DNA from: Sporichthyaceae bacterium
GTDB taxonomy: Bacteria; Actinomycetota; Actinomycetes; JACCYY01
Assembly: GCA_013696235.1 (NCBI GenBank)
Contig: JACCYY010000224.1
Span: forward strand, 1 to 7,912
Length of the DNA: 7,912 nucleotides
Reading direction: 5' to 3'
A program made the translations under genes and the position numbers. A model generated the notes under the pieces. That model saw only the letters and a program-made list of their open reading frames with translations, did not search any database and had not been told where the DNA came from. Shown here in pieces: positions 1 to 5,381 of this stretch. Positions within the stretch are counted from its first letter, which is position 1, and every line of letters begins with the position of its first letter.

Positions 1-639
1 CGCCCAGGGCCGGCCATCCGGCGTCGGCACGGCGCCGGACCCGTACGCGGCGATCAGCTCGGCGACCGGGCGCGCTGCGTCCACCCGGTCGTCGTACCAG
101 GACTCGTAGATCGTTGTGAAGATCCACTGCGTCCACCGGTAGTACGCAGGATCGATCGTGGCGACCGCGCGACGCGGGTCGTGGTCCATCCCCATCCGGC
201 GCAGCTGCCGGGCGATGATCTCCATGTTCGCCAGCGTGGTCACGCGGGGATGGGTGCCCGTCTGCACCGCGAACTGCTCCGCGGGCAGGCCGAATGCGTC
301 GAAGCCGATCGTGTGCAGCACGTTGTGACCGGTCATCCGTTGGTAGCGGGAGAACACATCCGTGCCGATGTAGCCCAGTGGGTGCCCGACGTGCAGGCCC
401 GCGCCGGAGGGGTACGGGAAGAAGTCGAGCACGACGCACCTGGGGAGCGCGGCTCGCTCGGGATCAACCAACGGTCCGGTGGGGTTCGCCGCGTGGAACG
501 TCCCCTCGGCCTCCCAGCGAGCCTGCCAGCGCGGCTCGATCTCGTGGGCGATCGCGGCGGAGTAGCGGTGCTGGGGAGGGTCCGAGACGCGCGCCTCGGT
601 CGATCCCCCCACCGCTGTGCCGCCCGTCTGCTGCGTCAT
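1..639 (-). CDS. leuS: Leucyl-tRNA synthetase, N-terminal part (runs off window)
   Basis: LeuRS charges tRNA-Leu with leucine in the cytoplasm. Only the first 213 codons are present; the frame is still open at base 1, and the family is roughly 800-950 residues, so the editing domain, KMSKS loop and anticodon-binding domain lie outside. Seen directly: the class I HIGH-type signature as HVGH (residues 83-86) after FPYPSGAGL, then GFDAFGLPAE (112-121) and the YYRWTQWIF stretch, all typical of LeuRS; the AGLHVGHPLGYIGTD form looks actinobacterial. The ATG at 639-637 is preceded by GAGG (650-647) with a 7-base spacer, and residues 24-47 (HRYSAAI...RWQARWEAEGTF) match the usual N-terminal helix, so the start is secure. 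A leader peptide and terminator-like hairpin lie upstream. The product is near certain; it is partial only because of the window edge. Confidence 0.96.
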   Translation of the reverse strand, partial: MTQQTGGTAVGGSTEARVSDPPQHRYSAAIAHEIEPRWQARWEAEGTFHAANPTGPLVDPERAALPRCVVLDFFPYPSGAGLHVGHPLGYIGTDVFSRYQRMTGHNVLHTIGFDAFGLPAEQFAVQTGTHPRVTTLANMEIIARQLRRMGMDHDPRRAVATIDPAYYRWTQWIFTTIYESWYDDRVDAARPVAELIAAYGSGAVPTPDGRPWA

Positions 640-675
640 AGGTCTGCCTCGCTGTCAGGCGTGCGCCGGGTCCGG

Positions 676-708
676 AAAATGAAGACCCCCCTCGAGCACG
701 AAGGGGTC
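676..708 (-). terminator. Attenuator terminator-like hairpin upstream of leuS
   Basis: On the minus strand GACCCC (708-703) pairs with GGGGTC (689-684). Inside, TCG and CGA can pair around a TGCU loop, with one U and two G bulged. The stem is followed directly by TTCATTTT (683-676), a short interrupted U-run. It sits between the leader-peptide stop and the leuS ribosome-binding site, about 37 bases before the leuS ATG, the position expected for a transcription attenuator. The U-run is imperfect, so termination strength is uncertain. Confidence 0.6.
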
Positions 709-767
709 GCCGCGCTGATGCGGTGCTCCAGCGCCGTACGCGGGCACCCGCCGAGGATCAGCGCGGC
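709..767 (-). promoter_or_regulatory. Alternative-pairing region of the leuS leader
   Basis: The segment 767-757 (GCCGCGCTGAT, containing the leader stop codon) is perfectly complementary over 11 bases to 719-709. Arm 719-709 can instead pair in part with 734-729 (GCGCTG with CAGCGC at 717-712, 11-base loop). GAGCAC at 728-723 is complementary to GTGCTC at 699-694, which is the apex of the downstream terminator hairpin. These mutually exclusive pairings are what an attenuator needs: the first hairpin would enclose 728-723 and let the terminator form, while ribosome stalling on the Leu codons would mask the first arm and free 728-723 to disturb the terminator. The pairings are seen; the switch is inferred. 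Confidence 0.55.
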
Positions 768-793
768 CGGATAAGCAGCAGGCCGGCTCGCAT
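758..793 (-). CDS. Leucine-rich leader peptide of the leuS attenuator
   Basis: This is an 11-codon frame, MRAGLLLIRPR, ending in TGA. It has three consecutive leucine codons (CTG CTG CTT) at positions 5-7. It starts with ATG exactly 6 bases after a TAGCCT -10-like box, so it could be the first codon of a leaderless mRNA. Its stop codon lies within an 11-base segment (767-757) that is perfectly complementary to 719-709, and a terminator-like hairpin follows before leuS. Ribosome-mediated attenuation by amino-acid-rich leader peptides is well established for biosynthetic operons; here the run of Leu codons directly before a leucyl-tRNA synthetase makes the same logic likely. Peptide function itself is not expected: the act of translating it would be the sensor. 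Confidence 0.7.
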   Translation of the reverse strand: MRAGLLLIRPR

Positions 794-799
794 GGGGCC

Positions 800-805
800 A
801 GGCTA
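800..805 (-). promoter_or_regulatory. -10 box of the leuS leader transcript
   Basis: TAGCCT on the minus strand fits the actinobacterial TANNNT -10 pattern. Transcription starting 7 bases downstream would begin at the A of the leader-peptide ATG (793), giving a leaderless message. No convincing -35 hexamer is visible about 17 bases upstream, which is common for such promoters. It is the only TANNNT match I see between the HAD gene stop and leuS. Confidence 0.5.
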
Positions 806-826
806 GCGCAGCCACTCGCCCCGACC

Positions 827-853
827 GGCGCGCGTAGGGCCGTACGCCGCGCC
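827..853 (-). terminator. Strong hairpin after the HAD gene, probable terminator without U-tail
   Basis: Minus-strand arms 853-843 and 836-827 form about 10 base pairs with one bulged G around a 6-base loop (CGGCCC). It begins 21 bases after the HAD stop codon and lies upstream of the leuS leader promoter, so it would separate the rnj-HAD transcript from leuS. No U-run follows, so it may be a U-less actinobacterial terminator or simply an mRNA 3'-end stabiliser. Confidence 0.45.
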
Positions 854-874
854 CTTGGGCTGACCGATTCGGCG

Positions 875-1555
875 TCAGGAAGCGACGAGCGGGACCAGAT
901 CGAGCAGCGTCGCGACCACGAGTTGGGCGCCAGACGCCGCGAGCGCCCGCGCGTCCACGGCCGACCCAGCGGTCACCCCGATCGCCACCATCCCGGCGGC
1001 GACGGCGGCCAGCATGTCCCAGGTGGCGTCACCGACGCACCAGCACCCGCTGAGGTCGATCACCTCGAGCTTCGCCGCGGCCAGCCGGAAGAGGTCGGGC
1101 GCCGGTTTGGCGTGCTCGACGTGCGAGCCGTCCACCACCAGTGGCGGGTCGGCGAAGCCGATGGCCGAGATCGAGGCTCGGACCTGGTTCGAGCCGCTGC
1201 TCGACGTCGCGATGGCCCACGGGATCCCGGCCACTCCGAGCGCCTCGGTGAGCTCGTGGACGCCCGGGAGCACGACGGGTGCGGTGTTGAGCTCGGCGTA
1301 GATCTTTCCGTGCCTGGCATCGATCAGCCCAGCGCGGTCGCGTCGCATGGGAATCCCGACCCGCTCCCCTGCGTCGCGGGCCAGCTGGCAACCGTCCGAC
1401 CCGATCATCGACGCGACGTACTCCCGGTCCGTCGGGATGCCGAACTCGGTCAGCGCAGTGATCCACGCGTCGACGCGTGTGGGCACGGTGTGCACGAGCG
1501 TCCCGTCGAGGTCGAGCAGGACGGCGGCTGGGGCGGAGAGCGCTGGCCTGGTCAC
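875..1555 (-). CDS. HAD-superfamily hydrolase, phosphoglycolate phosphatase/beta-PGM-like
   Basis: A 226-residue cytoplasmic phosphatase of the haloacid dehalogenase superfamily. Motif I is DLDGT at 15-19 (nucleophile D15, acid/base D17), motif II is the TSSS stretch near 117-120, motif III is K150 in AKPAPD, and motif IV is GDATWD at 175-180, which binds Mg2+. The helical insert between motifs I and II marks a subclass I cap like those of phosphoglycolate phosphatase and beta-phosphoglucomutase. The substrate cannot be told from sequence. The GTG start at 1555 shares GTGA with the rnj stop, so translation is probably coupled to RNase J; no other start codon lies before motif I. The pairing with rnj does not define a function. 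A terminator-like hairpin follows. The family is secure; a specific reaction is not. Confidence 0.9.
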   Translation of the reverse strand: MTRPALSAPAAVLLDLDGTLVHTVPTRVDAWITALTEFGIPTDREYVASMIGSDGCQLARDAGERVGIPMRRDRAGLIDARHGKIYAELNTAPVVLPGVHELTEALGVAGIPWAIATSSSGSNQVRASISAIGFADPPLVVDGSHVEHAKPAPDLFRLAAAKLEVIDLSGCWCVGDATWDMLAAVAAGMVAIGVTAGSAVDARALAASGAQLVVATLLDLVPLVAS

Positions 1556-3237
1556 GCCTCAACGACCACCGGGATGATCATCGGGTTGCGCCGGTAGGTC
1601 TTGAACGCCCACCCCTCGACCGCGCGCACGATGAGCTGCTCGAGCTGGCGGGGGTCTCCGATGCCCTCGTTCGCAGCCGTCGCGAGGGCCTTCTCAATCA
1701 CGGGGACCACGTCCGCGAACGACGCCTTGCCCTCGCCGAACCCGCGCGCGAGGAAGTCCGGTGGTTCGGTCAGCCGACCGGTGTCTGCGTCGACGAGCGC
1801 CACGACCGTGATCACGCCCTCCTCGGCCAGGGTCCGCCGGTCCTTGAGCGACGCTTCCGTCGTGCCGCCGACGGTCATGCCCTCGACGTAGACGTAGCCC
1901 GCCGGGACCTTGCCGGTGATCGTGGCGCGCCCGGCCACCAGATCGATCACGACGCCGTCCTCGGCGATAACCACTCGATCCGGGGGGACCCCGGTTCGGA
2001 TCGCCAGGTCGGCGTTGGCCCGCAGGTGCCGCCACTCGCCGTGCACCGGCAGGACGTTTCGCGGCTTGACGATGTTGTAGCAGTACACGAGCTCGCCGGC
2101 GCTCGCGTGGCCGGACACGTGCACCTTCGCGTTGCCCCGGTGCACGACGTGAGCGCCCCAGCGCATGAGGCCGTTGATCACGCGGTAGATCGCGCTCTCG
2201 TTGCCCGGGATGAGCGAGCTGGCGAGCAGGACGGTGTCGCCCTCGCCGATGCGGATCATGTGGTCACGGTTGGCCATCCTCGACAGCGCGGCCAGCGGCT
2301 CGCCCTGCGACCCGGTGCAGACCAAGGCGATCTTGTCGTCGGGCAGCTTCTCGAGCTGACGAAGCTCCACGACGAGGCCCTTCGGCACTCGCAGGTAACC
2401 CAAGTCGCGCGCGATCCCCATGTTGCGCACCATGGAGCGACCCACGAACGCCACCTTGCGGCCGTGCGCGTGCGCAGCATCGAGCACCTGCTGGATCCGG
2501 TGGACGTGACTGGCGAAGCTCGAGACGATCACCCGGCGTGGCGCCGTACGGAACACCGCCTCGATGGCGGGGGTCAGCTCGCGCTCGGCCACGGTAAAGC
2601 CAGGGACTTCGGCATTGGTCGAGTCGACGAGGAAGAGATCGACACCCTCCTCGCCGAGCCGCGCAAACGCGCGCAGATCGGTGATCCGTCCGTCGAGGGG
2701 GAACTGGTCCATCTTGAAGTCGCCGGTGTGCAGGACGAGACCGGCCTTCGTACGGATCGCGACTGCCAGGCTGTCGGGGATCGAGTGGTTGACCGCGACG
2801 AACTCGACCTCGAACGGGCCGAACCGCTCCCGGTCGCCCTCCTTCACCTCCCGAGCCTTGGGAGTGATGCGGTGCTCCTTGAGCTTGGCGTCGACGAACG
2901 CCAGCGTCAGCCTCGAGCCGACGACCGGGATGTCCTTGCGCTCCTTGAGGAGGTAGGGAACGCCGCCGATGTGGTCCTCGTGCCCGTGGGTCAGGACGAT
3001 CGCGACGATGTCGTCGAGCCGGTCCCGGATCGACGTGAAGTCCGGGAGGATCACATCGACGCCAGGTTGGTGGTCCTCGGGGAACAGGACGCCGCAGTCG
3101 ACCACCAGGAGCTTGCCCTGGTGCTCGAACACGGTCATGTTGCGGCCGATCTCGCCGAGCCCGCCGAGCGGGGTGATGCGCAGCCCGTTCTTGGCCAGGG
3201 CCGGCGGCGGCTTGAGATCGGGACGGGGGTGGGTCAT
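1552..3237 (-). CDS. rnj: Ribonuclease J
   Basis: A 561-residue metallo-beta-lactamase/beta-CASP ribonuclease with combined endonuclease and 5'-to-3' exonuclease activity, acting in mRNA decay and rRNA maturation. Metal-binding motifs are complete: HGHEDH (84-89), H151 in AVNHS, D173 in HTGDF, the beta-CASP motifs around SFASHVHR (240-247) and SGHAS (375-379), and PVHGEW (397-402, H399). A C-terminal domain runs from about 450 and ends in the typical TYRRNPMIIPVVVE stretch. Length matches actinobacterial RNase J. The ATG at 3237 has GAGGAG at 3247-3242. The frame stays open upstream to 3390, but only by reading through the tRNA-Ala gene, so that extension is rejected. No TANNNT box exists between the tRNA and this gene, suggesting cotranscription. 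The stop overlaps the HAD start. Confidence 0.97.
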   Translation of the reverse strand: MTHPRPDLKPPPALAKNGLRITPLGGLGEIGRNMTVFEHQGKLLVVDCGVLFPEDHQPGVDVILPDFTSIRDRLDDIVAIVLTHGHEDHIGGVPYLLKERKDIPVVGSRLTLAFVDAKLKEHRITPKAREVKEGDRERFGPFEVEFVAVNHSIPDSLAVAIRTKAGLVLHTGDFKMDQFPLDGRITDLRAFARLGEEGVDLFLVDSTNAEVPGFTVAERELTPAIEAVFRTAPRRVIVSSFASHVHRIQQVLDAAHAHGRKVAFVGRSMVRNMGIARDLGYLRVPKGLVVELRQLEKLPDDKIALVCTGSQGEPLAALSRMANRDHMIRIGEGDTVLLASSLIPGNESAIYRVINGLMRWGAHVVHRGNAKVHVSGHASAGELVYCYNIVKPRNVLPVHGEWRHLRANADLAIRTGVPPDRVVIAEDGVVIDLVAGRATITGKVPAGYVYVEGMTVGGTTEASLKDRRTLAEEGVITVVALVDADTGRLTEPPDFLARGFGEGKASFADVVPVIEKALATAANEGIGDPRQLEQLIVRAVEGWAFKTYRRNPMIIPVVVEA

Positions 3238-3323
3238 GCGGCTCCTCGATGGTTCATTGCCTGCCGGCCTTGGGCGGCGGCAGCGTCGTCGAGACGGAGC
3301 GCCGGCCAGCAGTGGATCATGGG

Positions 3324-3396
3324 TGGAGCTAAGGGGACTCGAACCCCTGACCTTCTGCATGCCATGCAGACGCGCTACCAACTGCGCCATAGCCCC
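3324..3396 (-). tRNA. tRNA-Ala (anticodon GGC)
   Basis: A complete 73-base cloverleaf on the minus strand: acceptor stem GGGGCTA/TAGCTCC with the G3-U70 pair that is the main alanine identity element, D-arm GCGC...GCGC with AGTTGGTA, anticodon stem TCTGC/GCAGA with loop ATGGCAT (anticodon at 3363-3361), T-arm AGGGG TTCGAGT CCCCT, and discriminator A73. CCA is not encoded (CCC follows A73), so the 3' end would be cut by RNase Z and finished by CCA-adding enzyme. It sits between the histidine phosphatase and rnj, in the same orientation as both. There is no intrinsic terminator between it and rnj. Confidence 0.97.
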
Positions 3397-3411
3397 TGGA
3401 ACCGAGGGGAG

Positions 3412-3417
3412 AGTCTA
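3412..3417 (-). promoter_or_regulatory. -10 box of the tRNA-Ala (and probably rnj) promoter
   Basis: TAGACT on the minus strand fits TANNNT and lies 15 bases before the mature tRNA 5' end, leaving room for a short 5' leader removed by RNase P. The sequence 17-18 bases upstream (TTCGGG) is a weak -35 candidate. Since no TA dinucleotide occurs between the tRNA and rnj, this may also be the promoter nearest to rnj. Confidence 0.5.
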
Positions 3418-3428
3418 GCCGGACGCAG

Positions 3429-3470
3429 CGATGCCCCGAATCATCACGGAGTCACCGGATCCCGGCATCG
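3429..3470. repeat. 7-bp inverted repeat between phosphatase and tRNA-Ala
   Basis: CGATGCC at 3429-3435 and GGCATCG at 3464-3470 form perfect arms around a 28-base spacer. The pair starts two bases beyond the phosphatase stop and lies just upstream of the tRNA promoter. It could be a weak transcript-end hairpin for the phosphatase or an operator; no U-run follows on the minus strand, and a 7-bp match in GC-rich DNA can arise by chance. Confidence 0.3.
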
Positions 3471-3471
3471 G

Positions 3472-4101
3472 CTACCGGTCGTCGGAGAGCACCGGCTCGG
3501 GCAGGGTGCCGGCGTTGTGCTCCAGCAGCCGCCAGCCGCGGCCGTCCCCGCTGGCCTGCCCGAGGATCGACCACGAGCAGTTGCCCAGCGGACCGAGGCG
3601 CCACCAGAACTCCTCCGGAAGCCCGAGCACCCGCCCGACACCGCAGCGGATCGCGCCGCCGTGGCTGACCAGGACGAGCGTCGCGCCGGCTGGCGTGGCC
3701 TCGACGGCGTCGGTGAACGACGCGGCCACCCGGTCGCCCACGGTCGGCTCCCGCTCGCCGTCGGCGGGTTGCCACGCCCCGGCCTCCGCGGGGAACCGGT
3801 TCCAGATCTCCTGGTCGGTCAGGCCCTCCCACGAGCCGCCGTACCGCTCCCGGAGCCGGTCGTCGTACGAGACGTCGAGGCTGGTCAGCCTCGCCAACGC
3901 AGCGGCGGTGGCTGAAGCTCGCTGGAGGGGCGAACTCACGATCTTGGACGGCTGGAGCCCGGCCAGCAGGCTGGCGGCACGCTGAGCCTGCTCGATGCCG
4001 GCTGCGTCGAGCGCGACGTCGGTAGAGCCCTGGAACCGGTTCTCGAGGTTCCAGAGGGTCTGGCCGTGCCGCCAGAGGACGACCCGGCGACCTCGGGTCA
4101 G
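3472..4101 (-). CDS. Histidine phosphatase, GpgP-like by context, CTG start
   Basis: A 209-residue phosphoglycerate-mutase-like histidine phosphatase. The catalytic LWRHGQT places the phospho-acceptor at H12 with R11; R61 (SSPLQRA), E85 (RLRERYGGSWEG) and H147 (VSHGG) complete the active site. Downstream LGNCSW resembles the corresponding segment of mycobacterial GpgP (Rv2419c, glucosyl-3-phosphoglycerate phosphatase), which also follows nadD and rsfS; this assignment is from memory and gene order, so the substrate is uncertain. The frame has no ATG, GTG or TTG between an in-frame stop at 4164-4162 and the RHG motif. CTG at 4101-4099 is therefore the best start: it overlaps the rsfS stop as CTGA and has GGAG at 4111-4108, 6 bases away. 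Starting at the first canonical codon (GTG, residue 55) would delete the catalytic histidine. Confidence 0.87.
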   Translation of the reverse strand: MTRGRRVVLWRHGQTLWNLENRFQGSTDVALDAAGIEQAQRAASLLAGLQPSKIVSSPLQRASATAAALARLTSLDVSYDDRLRERYGGSWEGLTDQEIWNRFPAEAGAWQPADGEREPTVGDRVAASFTDAVEATPAGATLVLVSHGGAIRCGVGRVLGLPEEFWWRLGPLGNCSWSILGQASGDGRGWRLLEHNAGTLPEPVLSDDR

Positions 4102-4490
4102 GAACTGCTCCGGGCGTTCGACCCGGCCGTGACCGATTCGGGCAACGGGACGACGGGGCAGTCACGCCACAGCCGTTCGAGCGCGTAGTAGAGCCGCTCA
4201 TCGGTGTGCTGGACGTGCACGACGATGTCGACGTAGTCGAGCAGGACCCAGCGGGACTCGCGCTGGCCCTCGCGTCGGGCTGGCCTGGCGTCCAGCTCGC
4301 GCAGGCGCTCCTCGATACCGTCCACGACGGCCCTGACCTGACGGTCGTTGCTGGCTGTGCAGAGCAAGAAGGCGTCGGTGATCGCGAGCTGCTCGCTCAC
4401 GTCGAACGCGATGATGTCGGTGGCGAGCTTGTCTGCCGCTGCATCGGCGGCGGCCTCGACGAGGCGCAGAGCTCGGTCGGTCAGTGCCAC
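4098..4490 (-). CDS. rsfS: Ribosome silencing factor RsfS
   Basis: A 130-residue protein of the RsfS/Iojap/DUF143 family, which binds uL14 on the 50S subunit and blocks joining with the 30S, lowering translation when nutrients are scarce. Typical family blocks are visible: DIIAFDVSEQLAITDAF, NDRQVRAVVDGIEERL, then REGQRESRWVLLDYVDIVVHV followed by YYALERLWRDCP. I chose the GTG at 4490, which has GAAAGG at 4501-4496 five bases upstream and gives the usual N-terminus; the frame can extend to a GTG at 4520, but that has no clear binding site. The gene follows nadD after a 55-base gap and overlaps the phosphatase start by 4 bases. The nadD-rsfS-phosphatase order matches M. tuberculosis Rv2421c-Rv2420c-Rv2419c. 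Confidence 0.95.
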   Translation of the reverse strand: MALTDRALRLVEAAADAAADKLATDIIAFDVSEQLAITDAFLLCTASNDRQVRAVVDGIEERLRELDARPARREGQRESRWVLLDYVDIVVHVQHTDERLYYALERLWRDCPVVPLPESVTAGSNARSSS

Positions 4491-4545
4491 AGGTGCCTTT
4501 CGGAGGTCTGGACGGTGCACCGGCCGGAGCTGCCGGTCGGTGCGC

Positions 4546-5211
4546 TCATCTTCCCACGCCGGGACTCCGGACGGCGGAGCGCGCGTACAGACCTCGCTTG
4601 CTGATGTACTGCACGACTCCGTCCGGCACGAGGTACCAGACCGGCTCGCCCACCGCGACCCGGGTGCGGCACTCGGTCGAGGAGATCGCGAGCGCGGGCA
4701 CCTCGACGAGCGTCACCGCCTCGGGTGGCAGCCCCGGGTCGTCCAGGACGTGCCCGGGGCGGGTGCAGCCGACGAAGTGCGCGAGCGCGAAGAGCTCGTC
4801 CACGTTGCGCCAGGAGAGGATCTGCGCCAGGGCGTCCGCGCCGGTGATGAAGTACAGATCGACGTCGTCGCCGTGCTCGGCACGCAGATCGTTGAGGGTG
4901 TCGTAGGTGTAGGTCGGACCCGGCCGGTCAACGTCGATCCGGCTGACCGAGAATCTCGGGTTCGCCGCGGTCGCGATCACCGTCATGAGGTAGCGGTCCT
5001 CGGCCGCGGTGACCGCCCGCCCGCTCTTCTGCCACGGCTGACCGGTCGGCACGAACACGACTTCGTCCAGGCCGAACCAGCTCTGCACCTCGCTGGCCGC
5101 CACGAGGTGGCCGTGGTGGATCGGGTCGAACGTGCCGCCCATCACACCGACCCGGCGACGACGCGCCCCGTCGGTCGGCGCCGCGACACCGAGCGGTCCA
5201 GCCGTGGTCAG
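4546..5211 (-). CDS. nadD: Nicotinate-nucleotide adenylyltransferase, probable CTG start
   Basis: NadD makes deamido-NAD from nicotinate mononucleotide and ATP in NAD synthesis. It has the nucleotidyltransferase [11 protein letters not shown] signature (residues 25-35) and ISSTECR (176-182), with strong family blocks between them ([40 protein letters not shown]). Start choice: the only canonical starts are GTG 5145 and ATG 5142, immediately before GGTFDP. These would remove the RVGV residues of the first beta strand that the family keeps, and no good ribosome-binding site precedes them. CTG at 5211 has GGAAAGGG at 5225-5218 with a 6-base spacer and overlaps the stop of the preceding small gene as CTGA, giving 221 residues with an N-terminal extension ending in GARRRRVGV. 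The product is certain; the start is probable. Confidence 0.92.
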   Translation of the reverse strand: MTTAGPLGVAAPTDGARRRRVGVMGGTFDPIHHGHLVAASEVQSWFGLDEVVFVPTGQPWQKSGRAVTAAEDRYLMTVIATAANPRFSVSRIDVDRPGPTYTYDTLNDLRAEHGDDVDLYFITGADALAQILSWRNVDELFALAHFVGCTRPGHVLDDPGLPPEAVTLVEVPALAISSTECRTRVAVGEPVWYLVPDGVVQYISKRGLYARSAVRSPGVGR

Positions 5212-5360
5212 CTGTGGCCCTTTCCGAACACCAGCGTGGCGAGGAGCAGGAGCAGGAGGATCGCGAAGGCCGCGACCCCCCAGACGAGGGGCGGCGCTCC
5301 GGTATCGATCCGCTCCTCGGCCTCGACGGCCATCAGGAGCGTGAGCGCGGCAGCGGTCAT
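5208..5360 (-). CDS. Small single-helix membrane protein upstream of nadD
   Basis: A 50-residue protein too short for most gene callers. An acidic N-terminal part containing EAEERID is followed by one strongly hydrophobic helix at about residues 25-46 (several leucines in a row near 35-40) and a short KGHS tail. The basic tail suggests N-outside, C-inside topology. Evidence for a gene: ATG 7 bases after a TAGGCT box (leaderless layout), amphipathic-to-hydrophobic composition that is not a repeat, and a stop that overlaps the nadD CTG start in CTGA with the nadD ribosome-binding site inside its last codons. I have an unverified memory of similar tiny one-helix proteins before nadD in other actinobacteria. 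No function can be assigned. Confidence 0.7.
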   Translation of the reverse strand: MTAAALTLLMAVEAEERIDTGAPPLVWGVAAFAILLLLLLATLVFGKGHS

Positions 5361-5367
5361 GGACGGG

Positions 5368-5373
5368 AGCCTA
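5368..5373 (-). promoter_or_regulatory. -10 box before the small membrane protein and nadD
   Basis: TAGGCT on the minus strand fits TANNNT and ends 7 bases before the ATG at 5360, so a transcript starting at that ATG would be leaderless. The ATG has no recognisable ribosome-binding site, which supports this. No clear -35 hexamer is seen. It lies in the 21-base gap after the preceding hypothetical gene and may drive the small protein-nadD-rsfS-phosphatase unit. Confidence 0.45.
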
Positions 5374-5381
5374 CTGCGAGG

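Noticed and set aside
640..760. A T-box riboswitch upstream of leuS
   Set aside because: GGGTGCCCGCG (from about 750 on the minus strand) faintly resembles the T-box core, but the UGGN tRNA-end-binding bulge is missing and there is no room for a full stem I with specifier loop. The leader-peptide model explains the region better.
181..774. Plus-strand frames antisense to leuS and its leader
   Set aside because: The minus strand encodes unmistakable LeuRS motifs here; the plus-strand translation shows no domain and is compositionally a shadow.
3238..3390. A 51-residue N-terminal extension of RNase J
   Set aside because: It reads through most of the tRNA-Ala gene (the MAQLVARLHG stretch is translated tRNA). 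The ATG at 3237 has a strong GAGGAG and gives the normal RNase J N-terminus.
1477..3915. An 812-codon plus-strand open frame
   Set aside because: It lies antisense to rnj, the tRNA and the histidine phosphatase, crosses a tRNA gene, and its translation is Arg/Asp/His-rich without any recognisable domain. This is the usual third-position GC shadow of minus-strand genes.
3472..3939. A 155-residue version of the histidine phosphatase beginning at GTG 3939
   Set aside because: It lacks the catalytic RHG motif, which is intact and in frame upstream; the gene must start earlier.
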